Below are positions 36,959-46,368 of a DNA stretch of 64,000 bases, piece by piece. Numbering within the stretch: the first letter of the stretch is position 1; each line of letters opens with the position of its first letter. The stretch spans positions 62,001 to 126,000 of the forward strand of contig NZ_KI273051.1 in the NCBI RefSeq assembly GCF_000469545.1, in the 5' to 3' direction. A model generated the notes under the pieces. It was not told the origin of the DNA. It searched no databases and saw nothing but the letters and a program-made list of their open reading frames with translations. Both the position numbers and the translations under genes were made by a program. The stretch comes from Mitsuokella sp. oral taxon 131 str. W9106 (lineage in GTDB: Bacteria; Bacillota; Negativicutes; Selenomonadales; Selenomonadaceae).

Positions 36959-38057
36959 CGAGGCACTGGGACGCCCACGCTTCCCGTTCGATCTCCAGCT
37001 CTTTGCAGATGGGGACAAGACGGAGGAGCCGACGGCGAAGAAGCGTGCCGACGCGGCGAAGAAAGGCCAGGTCGGCAGAAGCCAGGAGATGAACACGGCG
37101 TTCGTCCTGCTCGTCGGCTTCTTCTCGCTCAAGGTGTTATGGGACTACATATACCATAGCATCGCCGACTACACGATGTACATCTTCTCGAATATGAACC
37201 AGACGGTCGACACGGAGACCGTCGTCCGGCTCTTCATCGGCATGGTGACGGTTCTCGCGAAGACGGCGCTTCCCATCATGATCGGCATCATGCTCATAGG
37301 GCTCGCGATCAATTTCTTCCAGGTCGGGCTCATCTTCAGCACGGAGAAGATCGAACCGAAGCTCAGCAACCTGAATCCGATCAACGGAATCGGGCGCATC
37401 TTCTCGAAGCGGTCGCTCGTCGAGCTCGTGAAGTCGCTTCTGAGGATTCTCATCATCGGCGGGTTCCTGTACGTCGTCCTGAAACATGAGTTTCTGACGA
37501 TTCCGCAGTTCATTTACTACGATCTCGGCACGAGCCTTGCGAAGATTGCGGATATCATCTTCACGATGGCGTTCAAGATCATCGGGGTCATTCTCGTCAT
37601 CGCGATCCTCGACTACGCCTACCAGAAATGGCAGACGACGCAGGATCTCAAGATGACGAAGCAGGAAGTCAAGGACGAGATGAAGCAGTCGGAAGGCGAT
37701 CCGCAGATCAAGGGCAAGATCCGTCAGAAGCAGCGACAGATGGCTATGGCGCGCATGATGCAGGAAGTCCCGAAGGCGGATGTCATCGTCACGAACCCGA
37801 CGCATTTCGCCGTCGCGCTCCAGTACAAAAAAGGCATGGCGGCACCTGTCGTCGTGGCAAAAGGGCAGGATCTCGTCGCGCAGAAGATCAAGGCGATCGC
37901 GCGGGAGCACCGCATCGCGATCGTCGAAAACAAGCCACTCGCGCGCACGCTCTACGCGACGGTCGAAATCGGCTATGCCGTGCCGCAGGAACTCTACCAG
38001 TCCGTGGCCGAGGTCCTCGCGTACGTCTACCGCCTCAAACATCGCAGGCGTGCGTGA
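36921..38057 (+). CDS. flhB: Flagellar biosynthetic protein FlhB
   Basis: Substrate-specificity switch of the export gate. About 378 residues: RFPFDLQLFADGDKTEEPTA as the FlhB N-terminus, four membrane helices, and a cytoplasmic domain with the autocleavage site NPTH (about residue 292, in VIVTNPTHFAVALQY). The start is uncertain. No ATG, GTG or TTG exists between the conserved N-terminus and the fliR stop, so ATG 36921 (or 36912) inside fliR must be used. Neither has a clear ribosome-binding site, so coupling to fliR translation is likely. A CTG at 36966 is a poor alternative. Confidence 0.9.
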   Translation: MEISGSPSAPCSSEALGRPRFPFDLQLFADGDKTEEPTAKKRADAAKKGQVGRSQEMNTAFVLLVGFFSLKVLWDYIYHSIADYTMYIFSNMNQTVDTETVVRLFIGMVTVLAKTALPIMIGIMLIGLAINFFQVGLIFSTEKIEPKLSNLNPINGIGRIFSKRSLVELVKSLLRILIIGGFLYVVLKHEFLTIPQFIYYDLGTSLAKIADIIFTMAFKIIGVILVIAILDYAYQKWQTTQDLKMTKQEVKDEMKQSEGDPQIKGKIRQKQRQMAMARMMQEVPKADVIVTNPTHFAVALQYKKGMAAPVVVAKGQDLVAQKIKAIAREHRIAIVENKPLARTLYATVEIGYAVPQELYQSVAEVLAYVYRLKHRRRA

Positions 38058-38101
38058 TCGATGCCAAATCGTTGTCAAAAGACCAAAAAGGAGCATGATT
38101 T

Positions 38102-40183
38102 ATGGCTGCACCACAGGCGGCTGCCGCCCCGCTCGGCGGCGGTTCTCTTATCCAGAGATACAGCGATGTCCTCATCGCCGTGGCAATCGTCACGATTGTC
38201 ATCATGATGATCATTCCGCTGCCGACGATTCTTTTGGATCTGTTGATCTGCCTGAACATCACGATTGCCCTGCTCGTCATGATGTCGGCAATCTACAATG
38301 TCGAGGCGCTCGATCTGTCGGTGTTCCCGTCGCTTCTCTTGATCACGACACTGTTCCGCCTCGCGCTCAACATCTCCTCGACGCGTCTCATCCTGCTGGA
38401 GGGCTACGCGGGCGAGGTCATCACGGCGTTCGGCAACTTCGTCGTCGGCGGCAACGCCGTCGTCGGCATCATCATATTCGCGATCCTCGTCACGATCAAC
38501 TTCATCGTAATCACGAAGGGCTCGGAGCGCGTTGCAGAGGTTTCGGCACGATTCACGCTCGACGCGATGCCCGGCAAGCAGATGGCGATCGACGCCGACC
38601 TCAATCAAGGCGCGATCACCGATGCGGAGGCGAAGAAACGCCGCGAAAAGATCCAGCGCGAATCGGATTTCTTCGGCGCAATGGACGGCGCGTCCAAGTT
38701 CGTCAAGGGCGATGCGATCGCCGCAATCATCATCATCCTGATCAATATTTCCGGCGGCTTCGTCATCGGCATGGTGCAGCGTGGGCTCGACGCCCAGCAG
38801 GCGCTCCAGCAGTACACGCTGCTGACCGTCGGCGAGGGTCTCGTCTCGCAGATCCCCGCGCTCCTCATCTCGACGGCGACGGGCATCATCGTCACGCGCA
38901 GCGCGGCGGAGGGCAACCTCGGCGGCGACATCGTCAAGCAGCTCTTTCACAACGCGCGCATCTTCTTCATCCTGGCCGCGATCCTCGTCTTCATGGCACT
39001 CATGCCAGGGCTTCCGGGCGTGCCGTTCCTCGTGCTCTCCGTGCTGTGCGGCTTTATCGGCTGGAGCCTGCGCCGCAGGAACGAGGTGCAGGTCGAGTCG
39101 GAGAAAACGGAGAAGAAGGTTCAGGAGAAGCGTCAGGCGACGACGCCGGAAAACGTCGTTTCGCTGCTGCAGGTCGATCCGATGGAACTCGAGATCGGCT
39201 ACTCGCTCATCCCGCTCGTCGATACGGGGCAGGGCGGCGATCTTCTCGACCGCATCGTCATGATCCGCCGCCAGTGCGCGCTCGAGCTCGGTCTCGTCGT
39301 GCCGACGATCCGCATCCGCGATAATATCCAGATCAAACCGAATGCCTACATCATCAAGCTCAAAGGCATCGAAATCGCGAAGGGCGAGCTCATGCTCGAC
39401 CACTACCTCGCGATGAATTCGGGCACGGTCTTCGAGGAAGTGCCGGGCATCGAGACACAGGAGCCGGCATTCGGCCTGCCGGCACTTTGGATCCCGGAGG
39501 CGGAGCGCGAGCAGGCGGAGCTCAACGGCTACACGGTCGTCGACGCCGTCTCCGTGCTCGCGACGCATCTCACGGAAGTCATCAAGCAGCACGCTGCGGA
39601 GATCCTCGGCAGGCAGGAGACGCAGAACCTCATCGACAATCTCAAGAAGACGAACCCGTCGCTCGTCGAGGAGGTCGTGCCCGACCTGCTCTCTGTCGGC
39701 GAGATCCAAAAGATACTCGAAAACCTGCTCGTCGAGCGCGTTTCGATCCGCGATATGGCGACGATCCTCGAAGTGCTCGCCGACTACGGCCGCGCGACGA
39801 AGGACACGGAGATCCTCACGGAGTACGTGCGCCATGCGATGGCGCGCCAGATCACGCAGATGTACGTGCAGAACGGTGTCCTGCCGTGCGTCACGCTCGA
39901 TACGGCACTCGAAAACCGCATTGCGGGCGCCGTGCAGCGCACGGACCATGGCTCGTACGTGAGCCTCGACCCGGATTCGATGCAGCAGATCGTCTCAACG
40001 CTCAATACGGAGCTTGAGAAACTCACGAATATGGGCTATCAGCCGATCGTGCTCACGAGCCCTGCCGTAAGGCTTTACTTCCGCAAGCTCGTCGAGCGTT
40101 CCGTGCCAGGGCTCATCGTCCTGTCGCAGGCGGAAATCGACCAGAATGTCGAGATTCAGATCCTAGGGGTGGTGAAGGTATAA
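38102..40183 (+). CDS. flhA: Flagellar biosynthesis protein FlhA
   Basis: Export gate nonamer and proton channel component, 693 residues. About eight N-terminal membrane helices; FHIPEP signatures LFRLALNISSTRLILLEGYA, VITAFGNFVVGGNAVVGIII and GKQMAIDADLNQGAITDAEA. A large C-terminal cytoplasmic domain starts near residue 350 (DPMELEIGYSLIPLVD) and contains DTALENRIAGAV. GGAG precedes the ATG. Confidence 0.98.
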   Translation: MAAPQAAAAPLGGGSLIQRYSDVLIAVAIVTIVIMMIIPLPTILLDLLICLNITIALLVMMSAIYNVEALDLSVFPSLLLITTLFRLALNISSTRLILLEGYAGEVITAFGNFVVGGNAVVGIIIFAILVTINFIVITKGSERVAEVSARFTLDAMPGKQMAIDADLNQGAITDAEAKKRREKIQRESDFFGAMDGASKFVKGDAIAAIIIILINISGGFVIGMVQRGLDAQQALQQYTLLTVGEGLVSQIPALLISTATGIIVTRSAAEGNLGGDIVKQLFHNARIFFILAAILVFMALMPGLPGVPFLVLSVLCGFIGWSLRRRNEVQVESEKTEKKVQEKRQATTPENVVSLLQVDPMELEIGYSLIPLVDTGQGGDLLDRIVMIRRQCALELGLVVPTIRIRDNIQIKPNAYIIKLKGIEIAKGELMLDHYLAMNSGTVFEEVPGIETQEPAFGLPALWIPEAEREQAELNGYTVVDAVSVLATHLTEVIKQHAAEILGRQETQNLIDNLKKTNPSLVEEVVPDLLSVGEIQKILENLLVERVSIRDMATILEVLADYGRATKDTEILTEYVRHAMARQITQMYVQNGVLPCVTLDTALENRIAGAVQRTDHGSYVSLDPDSMQQIVSTLNTELEKLTNMGYQPIVLTSPAVRLYFRKLVERSVPGLIVLSQAEIDQNVEIQILGVVKV

Positions 40184-40184
40184 G

Positions 40185-41495
40185 GTGCAGATCAAAGTAG
40201 TCAAAGCGCCGACGATGAAAGAGGCAATGGAGCAAGTCAAGTATGAGCTCGGAAAAGACGCCGTTATCCTTCATACGAAACGATACAAGGAGAAAAACGG
40301 CATCCTTGGCATGGGAGCCGAGCAGGAGGTCGTCGAGGTCACGGCAGCCGTCGAGGACGAGCCGGATGCGACGGCATCGCGCGCCGGGCGAACGGTTGAG
40401 GAGGCGCCGCCCGTAAAGCTCGCGCCACAGCCGGCGAGCGTCCTCGCGCAGTATCGGACGAATGGAACGGAAGAGGGCGTGCGCATGGCCAAGATGCCGA
40501 TCTCGCCGCCGAACTTTTCGCAGCCTGCTGCGCCCGTGCCCGCGTTTTCGCCGAACGGTGAAGAGACGGCGGACGATGGCGCGGCAAAGCAGAACGGGAA
40601 GGAAGAGACTCCCATGCAGGAAAAAAAGCGGGAAGACACCGAGAAGATCCATCGCCTTGAGCAGGAGCTTGCACAGATGAAGACGCTCCTCGCACAGGTC
40701 ATGAGCAAGGATGTGGAGCCGGGGCAGGTCTCCGTGCAGGAGGCGCTGCGGCGTCAGGAAGTAAGTGAGGATATCCTGAAAGACATGGCGGCGACACTCG
40801 CTGCGGGCGACACGCTCATCGACAGTCTCGACGACCGCGCAAATGGGGTCGTCGCGGACTACCTCGCGAGGAAAATGCATTTTTCGGATGGCATCGAACT
40901 GAACCAGCACGGCGTTCGCGTCGCCGCGCTCATCGGTGCGACGGGCGTAGGCAAGACGACGACGCTCGCGAAAATCGCGGCGCGTTTCGTCCTCGAACGC
41001 GGCATCAAGGTCGCGCTCGTCACGGCGGACACGTACCGCATCTCTGCCGTCGAGCAGCTTAAGACGTATTCCGACATACTCGGCCTGCCGATCGAGATCG
41101 TCTACTCGCCCGATGAGCTGAAGGTCGCGATCCACAAGCACCGCGACAAGGATCTCATTCTCATCGATACAGCGGGCAGAAGCCAGCACAATGCCTATCA
41201 GATGAAGGAACTGCAGGATTTCCTCGCCGTCTACGCCAATATGGAGCGCCATCTCGTCCTCAGTGCGACGACGAAGGAGCGCGATGCGGCGGAAATCATC
41301 GAGAAATTCGCTGTCTGCGATCCGACGCGCGTGATCTTCACGAAGACGGATGAGACGTCGAGCGTCGGGCTTATTTTGAACCTGCTCGCGAAGCGGGAGC
41401 TGCCGCTCTCGTACTTTACGACGGGGCAGAGCGTACCAGATGATATCGTGCCGGCAGGGCCAGCGGAGCTCGCGGCTGTTTTACTGAGGGAATGA
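40185..41495 (+). CDS. flhF: Flagellar biosynthesis GTPase FlhF
   Basis: SRP-type GTPase that places the flagellum. 436 residues; N-terminal B domain (IKVVKAPTMKEAMEQVKYEL, GKDAVILHTKRYKEKNGIL), a variable acidic linker, and the NG domain with P-loop GATGVGKTTTLAKIAARF (about residue 249), TADTYRISAVEQLKTYSDIL, the DTAGRSQHN motif and FTKTDETSSVGLILNLL. GTG 40185 begins one base after the flhA stop. Confidence 0.97.
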   Translation: MQIKVVKAPTMKEAMEQVKYELGKDAVILHTKRYKEKNGILGMGAEQEVVEVTAAVEDEPDATASRAGRTVEEAPPVKLAPQPASVLAQYRTNGTEEGVRMAKMPISPPNFSQPAAPVPAFSPNGEETADDGAAKQNGKEETPMQEKKREDTEKIHRLEQELAQMKTLLAQVMSKDVEPGQVSVQEALRRQEVSEDILKDMAATLAAGDTLIDSLDDRANGVVADYLARKMHFSDGIELNQHGVRVAALIGATGVGKTTTLAKIAARFVLERGIKVALVTADTYRISAVEQLKTYSDILGLPIEIVYSPDELKVAIHKHRDKDLILIDTAGRSQHNAYQMKELQDFLAVYANMERHLVLSATTKERDAAEIIEKFAVCDPTRVIFTKTDETSSVGLILNLLAKRELPLSYFTTGQSVPDDIVPAGPAELAAVLLRE

Positions 41496-41496
41496 C

Positions 41497-42396
41497 ATGG
41501 CAGATCAGGCATCGAGGCTTCGGCAGATGGTCGGAGCGAAACCGGGGATGGCGCGGAACGAGCAATACGATGTGCCGCAGAAGGTGTCTGCCGGCAATTT
41601 CTGTACACGCGTCATCGCCGTGACGAGCGGCAAGGGGGGCGTCGGCAAGACGAATCTGACGGTCAACCTCGCGATCGCGCTCGGCATGGCTGGAAGCCGC
41701 GTGCTGGTCGTTGACGCAGATCTCGGCATGGCAAACGTCGATGTCGTGCTCGGCAGCCGATCCAAAACACATTTGCTCAACCTGCTGGAGGATGGCACGG
41801 AGCTATCGGATGTCCTGCAGGAGGGACCGTACGGCGTGCGCTACATCTCGGGCGGATCCGGCATCGAGAAGGCGGCGGCGTTTACCTACGAAGAGCGGCA
41901 GCGCCTCATGGGCAAGCTTTCGGCTTGCGCGGAGCTCGCCGACATCATTCTCGTCGATACGGGAGCGGGGCTTGGAAAGAATGTCATGGATTTCATTCTC
42001 GCTGCCGACGAGGTCGTGCTCGTCACGACGCCGGAGCCGACGGCGCTCACGGATGCTTATGCCGTCATGAAGGCGTACAGCATGTACACGGCGACGAAGA
42101 ATTTGAAGCTCGTCGTGAATCGCGTCTACGACGAGGCGGAGAGCCGCGAGGTCGTCGCGAAGCTGCAGCAGACGGCGGACCGGTTCTTGGGCATGCCGCT
42201 CGAATGCCTCGGCTACATCTTTGAGGACAGTGCCGTCATGCGATCGGTGCGCCAGCAGAAGCCGTTTGTCGCAGTACAGCCCCATTCCGTCGCAGCGCGC
42301 TGCATTCAAGGCCTAGCAAACAGCGTGCTGTACGGAAGCCGCATGACCGTAAAACGCGGCTGGAAAGGATTTTTGAAGCAAATTTTTAGATTTTAA
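41497..42396 (+). CDS. flhG: MinD-like ATPase FlhG (YlxH)
   Basis: Numbers flagella together with FlhF. 299 residues; deviant Walker A TSGKGGVGKTNLTVNLAIAL, DADLGMANVDVVLGS, Walker-B region DIILVDTGAGLGKNVMDFIL and a C-terminal membrane-targeting-like basic/hydrophobic tail (GWKGFLKQIFRF). The N-terminus carries a DQASRLRQMV motif that contacts FlhF. Starts right after flhF. Confidence 0.96.
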   Translation: MADQASRLRQMVGAKPGMARNEQYDVPQKVSAGNFCTRVIAVTSGKGGVGKTNLTVNLAIALGMAGSRVLVVDADLGMANVDVVLGSRSKTHLLNLLEDGTELSDVLQEGPYGVRYISGGSGIEKAAAFTYEERQRLMGKLSACAELADIILVDTGAGLGKNVMDFILAADEVVLVTTPEPTALTDAYAVMKAYSMYTATKNLKLVVNRVYDEAESREVVAKLQQTADRFLGMPLECLGYIFEDSAVMRSVRQQKPFVAVQPHSVAARCIQGLANSVLYGSRMTVKRGWKGFLKQIFRF

Positions 42397-42420
42397 TGTT
42401 AAACATGGAGGAACTTTTTC

Positions 42421-43110
42421 ATGCCGGGCGAAATTATACAAGCGAAAGAAGTCCTGAAGGTTGGACAGCGCATCGAACTCTACACGGAGGACAGTGACAC
42501 GCGCTATTCGAGCCGCATCGAGGATATCACGAACGATTCTCTCGTCCTCGCGATGCCCGTCGACAGCAAGCGCGTGCCGGTTATCCCGCGCAAGGGGGAG
42601 CGCATCTACACGCTCGCAGTCGGCAAGCAGTGCCGCTATCGCTTCTTCACCGTTTTCAAGGGGGCGGCGAGGCAGGATGGACGCATCCCGGTTTGGCATG
42701 TCACGAAGCCTGGTACGGTCGAACGCCATCAGAACCGTGAGTTCGTGCGCGTGCACATCAATCTTCCGATTCGTGTCCGCCTCGTCGATCTGCAGGGCAA
42801 GATCGGGGATCTGATCGCTACGCGGACGATCGATCTCAGCGGCAAGGGCATCTGCTTCGTCCTGTCCCATGAAGTGCTTGTCGGTTCGCAGGCGGGCATC
42901 GAGATCGATAATATTCCGAGACTCGGGACGCTTGAGGTCATGTGCAGGATCGCACGCGTTACCCGCATACCGCTCGATCTCGATGAGGACCTCTACATTT
43001 ACCATGTCGGGGCGGAGTTCCAGCATCTCTCGCGCTCCGTCAGCAACAAGGTGGTCAATTATATCTTTGAAGTCCAGCGAGAAGATCTCGCGAAGGGGCT
43101 GGATGTATAA
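42421..43110 (+). CDS. PilZ/YcgR-type cyclic di-GMP receptor
   Basis: 229 residues with an N-terminal YcgR-like beta domain (LKVGQRIELYTEDSDTRYSS, VIPRKGERIY) and a C-terminal PilZ domain. The c-di-GMP motifs are visible: R-x3-R in RHQNREFVRVHI and D-x-S-x2-G in TIDLSGKGICFV. Related proteins brake the motor on binding c-di-GMP. It stands where Bacillus carries cheB, between flhG and cheA, with 24- and 30-base spacers. Motor braking is inferred. Confidence 0.92.
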   Translation: MPGEIIQAKEVLKVGQRIELYTEDSDTRYSSRIEDITNDSLVLAMPVDSKRVPVIPRKGERIYTLAVGKQCRYRFFTVFKGAARQDGRIPVWHVTKPGTVERHQNREFVRVHINLPIRVRLVDLQGKIGDLIATRTIDLSGKGICFVLSHEVLVGSQAGIEIDNIPRLGTLEVMCRIARVTRIPLDLDEDLYIYHVGAEFQHLSRSVSNKVVNYIFEVQREDLAKGLDV

Positions 43111-43140
43111 GGCTGTAACGTCTATTTAGGGGGAATATAA

Positions 43141-45195
43141 ATGGAAAATCAGTACATGGAAATGTTCTTGGATGAATCACACGAACATTTGCAGTCCCTG
43201 AACGAAGGTCTCTTGAAGCTGGAGGAAAACAAGGACGATGTATCGGTCGTCAACGATATTTTCCGCAATGCGCACACGCTGAAGGGCATGTCCGCGACGA
43301 TGGGCTACAACAAGATCGCAGAGCTTACGCACGAGATGGAGGACGTCCTCGATCTCATCCGCAAGGAACAGCTCAAGCTCGACGAGAACATCATCGATAT
43401 CCTCTTCAAGTGCCTCGATTCCCTCGAGCAGATGGTCGACAACGTCGGCAACGGCGACCCAGAGGATCTCGTAGACGTTTCCGATCTCGTCAAGAAGCTC
43501 AGCGCGATCTCCAAAGGCGAGCCTGTGCCCGATGCGGCGCCCGCGGCAGCGGGCGCTGCTCCTGCAGCAGACGGAGCGGCGGCGAATGGCATCGAGCTTG
43601 AAGACGTCGACCGCGACGTCATTCGCCAGGCGAAGAAGAGCGGGCTTCAGGGCATCCATGTCAAGGTCACGCTGACGGAAGCGTGCGTGCTGAAGTCGGC
43701 TCGCTCCTATATGGTCATGAACACGCTCGACGAACTCGGCGATGTCATCAAGTCGGTCCCGCCGGCAGAAGACCTCGAGCAGGAGAAGTTCGAGAACAGC
43801 TTCGACGTGCTCGTCGTGACGGATGCGGAACCGAAGGCGATCAAGGACGCGATCCTGTCGATTTCGGAGATCGAAAAGGTCGAGTGCGAGGAAGTCGATC
43901 CCGATGCGCAGCCGGCGCCGGCTGTCGCAGCAGCGCCCGCTGCCGCGGCGCCTGCGGCAAAGCCCGCAGCTTCGCCTGCAGCCGCGGCAAAGCCTGCGGC
44001 TGCGGCGAAAAAGCCTGCAGCAAAGCCCGCGCAGAAGAAGACCCACCACCAGAGCCAGTCGGTTCGCGTCGACATCGAGAAACTCGATACGCTCATGAAT
44101 CTCATGGGCGAGCTTGTCATCAACAAGGTCCGCCTCGAACAGATCGGACAGACGCACCGCCTCGCGGAGCTCACCGAGACGCTCGAGCAGATGGATCGCG
44201 TGACGACGGACCTGCAGAACATCGTCATGAAGGTTCGCATGGTCCCGGTAAGCGCGGTATTCAACCGGTTCCCGCGCATGGTACGCGACGTATCCAAGGA
44301 ACTCAATAAGGAAATCAACCTCACGATCGAAGGCGAGGAGACCGAGCTTGACCGTACCGTTATCGACGAGATCGGCGATCCGCTGATGCACCTTTTGCGC
44401 AACTCCCTCGACCACGGCGTCGAACACCCGGACGACCGCGAGAAAAAAGGCAAGCCGCGCACGGGCGAGGTTGGGCTCATCGCGCGCCACGAAGGGAACA
44501 ATGTCGTCATCATGGTCACGGATGACGGCGCGGGCATCAATGCCGACGTCATCCGCCGCAAGGCCGTTGAGAAGGGCATGATCACAGAGGACGAGGCAAA
44601 CAAGCTCGACGATGCGGATGCCGTTCGCCTCATCTTCCTGCCGGGCTTCTCGACCGCCGAACAGATCACCGATATTTCGGGACGCGGCGTCGGCATGGAC
44701 GTCGTCCGCAGCAAGATCGAGTCGCTTTCTGGGCACGTGGACGTCGAGACGCAGGTCGACAAGGGATCGATTTTCAAGATCAAGCTTCCGCTCACGCTCG
44801 CGATCATCCAGGCGATGCTCGTCAAGATCCAGGAAGAGATGTACGCGATTCCGCTCGGCTCGATCGACAGCACGATCAACATCCAGCCGACGGATATCAA
44901 GACGGTTCAGAACAAGGAGGTCATCGTCCTGCGCGGCGAGATCATCCCGATCATCCGCATGGAGGAAACGTTCCAGGTGCCGCACGTCAAGGACTCGGAC
45001 GAGCTCTTCGTCGTCGTTGTCCACGCGGGCGAGGCAAAGGCCGGCATCGTTGTCGACAACCTCATCGGACAGCAGGAGATCGTCATCAAGACGCTCGGCA
45101 ATCTCTTTGCCGGGCTCAAGATGTTCTCCGGCGCGACGGTTCTCGGCGATGGCCGCGTAGCGCTCATTCTCGACGTCGCTACGATGATGCAGTAA
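43141..45195 (+). CDS. cheA: Chemotaxis sensor histidine kinase CheA
   Basis: 684 residues in the standard five-domain order. P1 has the phosphoacceptor His45 in NDIFRNAHTLKGMSATMG. P2 spans about 160-250 (GIHVKVTLTEACVLKSARSY). An Ala/Pro/Lys linker follows, then the P3 dimer helices (DIEKLDTLMNLMGELVINKV). The P4 kinase domain shows HLLRNSLDHGVEHPDDR, MVTDDGAGINADVIRRKA and ISGRGVGMDVVRSKIESLSG. P5 is CheW-like. cheW follows 15 bases later. Confidence 0.98.
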   Translation: MENQYMEMFLDESHEHLQSLNEGLLKLEENKDDVSVVNDIFRNAHTLKGMSATMGYNKIAELTHEMEDVLDLIRKEQLKLDENIIDILFKCLDSLEQMVDNVGNGDPEDLVDVSDLVKKLSAISKGEPVPDAAPAAAGAAPAADGAAANGIELEDVDRDVIRQAKKSGLQGIHVKVTLTEACVLKSARSYMVMNTLDELGDVIKSVPPAEDLEQEKFENSFDVLVVTDAEPKAIKDAILSISEIEKVECEEVDPDAQPAPAVAAAPAAAAPAAKPAASPAAAAKPAAAAKKPAAKPAQKKTHHQSQSVRVDIEKLDTLMNLMGELVINKVRLEQIGQTHRLAELTETLEQMDRVTTDLQNIVMKVRMVPVSAVFNRFPRMVRDVSKELNKEINLTIEGEETELDRTVIDEIGDPLMHLLRNSLDHGVEHPDDREKKGKPRTGEVGLIARHEGNNVVIMVTDDGAGINADVIRRKAVEKGMITEDEANKLDDADAVRLIFLPGFSTAEQITDISGRGVGMDVVRSKIESLSGHVDVETQVDKGSIFKIKLPLTLAIIQAMLVKIQEEMYAIPLGSIDSTINIQPTDIKTVQNKEVIVLRGEIIPIIRMEETFQVPHVKDSDELFVVVVHAGEAKAGIVVDNLIGQQEIVIKTLGNLFAGLKMFSGATVLGDGRVALILDVATMMQ

Positions 45196-45210
45196 GAGGA
45201 GGAACGAACG

Positions 45211-45672
45211 ATGGCAAATACAGATACGAAGCAGCAGATCATCGATGACATGCAGGTCGTAGCGTTCAAGCTGCGCGACGAGGAGTACGGCATCAGCATC
45301 CTGAACGTGCAGGAGATCCGCAATTTGACGGATATCACGCGCGTGCCGTTTTCCGCCGACTTCATCAAAGGCGTCATTAACCTTCGCGGATCGGTCCTCC
45401 CAGTCATTGATCTCAAGCAGCGGCTCGGTCTTGCGGAGACGCCGTACACGGACAGCACGCGCATCGTGACGGTCACGATCGACGACCTTCACGTCGGCAT
45501 GCTCGTCGACGCGGTCACGGAGGTCCTGACGCTCGAGAATCGCCCGGTCGATACGAAGAAGGCGATCAACAGCAAAGAGGGTTCCCGCTTCCTCAGCGGC
45601 ATCGGAAACATCGACGGCAGGCTCATCATCATGCTGAACCTCCCCGAAATCGTCGGGCTGCCGCAGGAATAA
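45211..45672 (+). CDS. cheW: Chemotaxis coupling protein CheW
   Basis: Links receptors to CheA. 153-residue CheW fold: VVAFKLRDEEYGISILNVQE, ITRVPFSADFIKGVINLRGS, VLPVIDLKQRLGL and VGMLVDAVTEVLTLE. AGAGGAGG lies just before the ATG. Confidence 0.97.
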   Translation: MANTDTKQQIIDDMQVVAFKLRDEEYGISILNVQEIRNLTDITRVPFSADFIKGVINLRGSVLPVIDLKQRLGLAETPYTDSTRIVTVTIDDLHVGMLVDAVTEVLTLENRPVDTKKAINSKEGSRFLSGIGNIDGRLIIMLNLPEIVGLPQE

Positions 45673-45690
45673 AACGACATAGGAAAAACC

Positions 45691-45713
45691 GGACGTGTTC
45701 AATCGGCACGTCC
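45691..45713 (+). other. Hairpin between cheW and cheC
   Basis: GGACGTG-N9-CACGTCC stem 18 bases after the cheW stop, without a following T run. It may protect or process the message; it is not a convincing terminator. Confidence 0.4.
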
Positions 45714-45746
45714 CGTTCGCGTAAATGAATGAGGAGTCAGAAGAAC

Positions 45747-46367
45747 ATGGCAGAAAAAAGTGAACTGGATTTTAGCCCAAACCAGCTCGACGCCCTGCGT
45801 GAAATAGGCAATGTGGGTGCAGGCAATTCGGCAACGGCCCTGTCGCAGGTAATCAATCGGCGCATTGACATGAATGTGCCGAAGGTTGACCTCGTGCCCA
45901 TTACGGACGTGCCGGATCTCGTCGGCGGACCGGATGCGATCGTCGTCGGCATTTTCCTGCGCGTCTACGGCAAGGCACCCGGCAACATCCTTTTCCTGCT
46001 CCCGCAGCACAGCGCCTTCTATCTCGTCGATACGTTGATGGGGCGCCCGCCCGGGACGACGCAGCAGCTTGATTTCATGGATGAGTCGGCGCTCATGGAG
46101 ATTGGAAACATTCTCTCCGGAGCATACCTCAACGCGTTCTTTACCTTCACGGGACTGGCAATGCTCCCATCGATTCCCGCGCTTGCCATGGACATGGCAG
46201 GCGCTATCCTGAACGTCGTTCTCGTCCAGCTCGGGCAGATGGGGGATCAGGCTCTCGTCATCGAGACGGAGTTCCTCTCAGAGGACGACGGCATCAATGG
46301 GCATTTCTTCCTCGTGCCGGATCCGGGTTCTTTGGGAACGATTATGAATGCAGTAGGAGTGGACTAA
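45747..46367 (+). CDS. cheC: CheY-P phosphatase CheC
   Basis: 206 residues with two CheC phosphatase centres, DALREIGNVGAGNSATALSQ and ESALMEIGNILSGAYLNAF, each with Glu and Asn in the E-x2-N register. No CheY-binding extension as in FliY. In Bacillus CheC also binds and inhibits CheD, the next gene. ATG 45747 is favoured; an in-frame ATG at 45729 is possible but overlaps the GAGGAG site. Confidence 0.95.
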   Translation: MAEKSELDFSPNQLDALREIGNVGAGNSATALSQVINRRIDMNVPKVDLVPITDVPDLVGGPDAIVVGIFLRVYGKAPGNILFLLPQHSAFYLVDTLMGRPPGTTQQLDFMDESALMEIGNILSGAYLNAFFTFTGLAMLPSIPALAMDMAGAILNVVLVQLGQMGDQALVIETEFLSEDDGINGHFFLVPDPGSLGTIMNAVGVD

Positions 46368-46368
46368 T

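Noticed and set aside
38075-39949. Long open frame antisense to flhA
   Set aside because: GC-rich codon bias leaves antisense frames open; its composition (Arg/Asp/His-rich, no motifs) and the certain FlhA on the other strand rule it out.
43177-45702. Very long open frame antisense to cheA and cheW
   Set aside because: Same codon-bias artefact; CheA and CheW motifs on the plus strand are unambiguous.
45691-45713. cheW-cheC hairpin as an intrinsic terminator
   Set aside because: No T run; the che genes downstream have no promoter that I can see.
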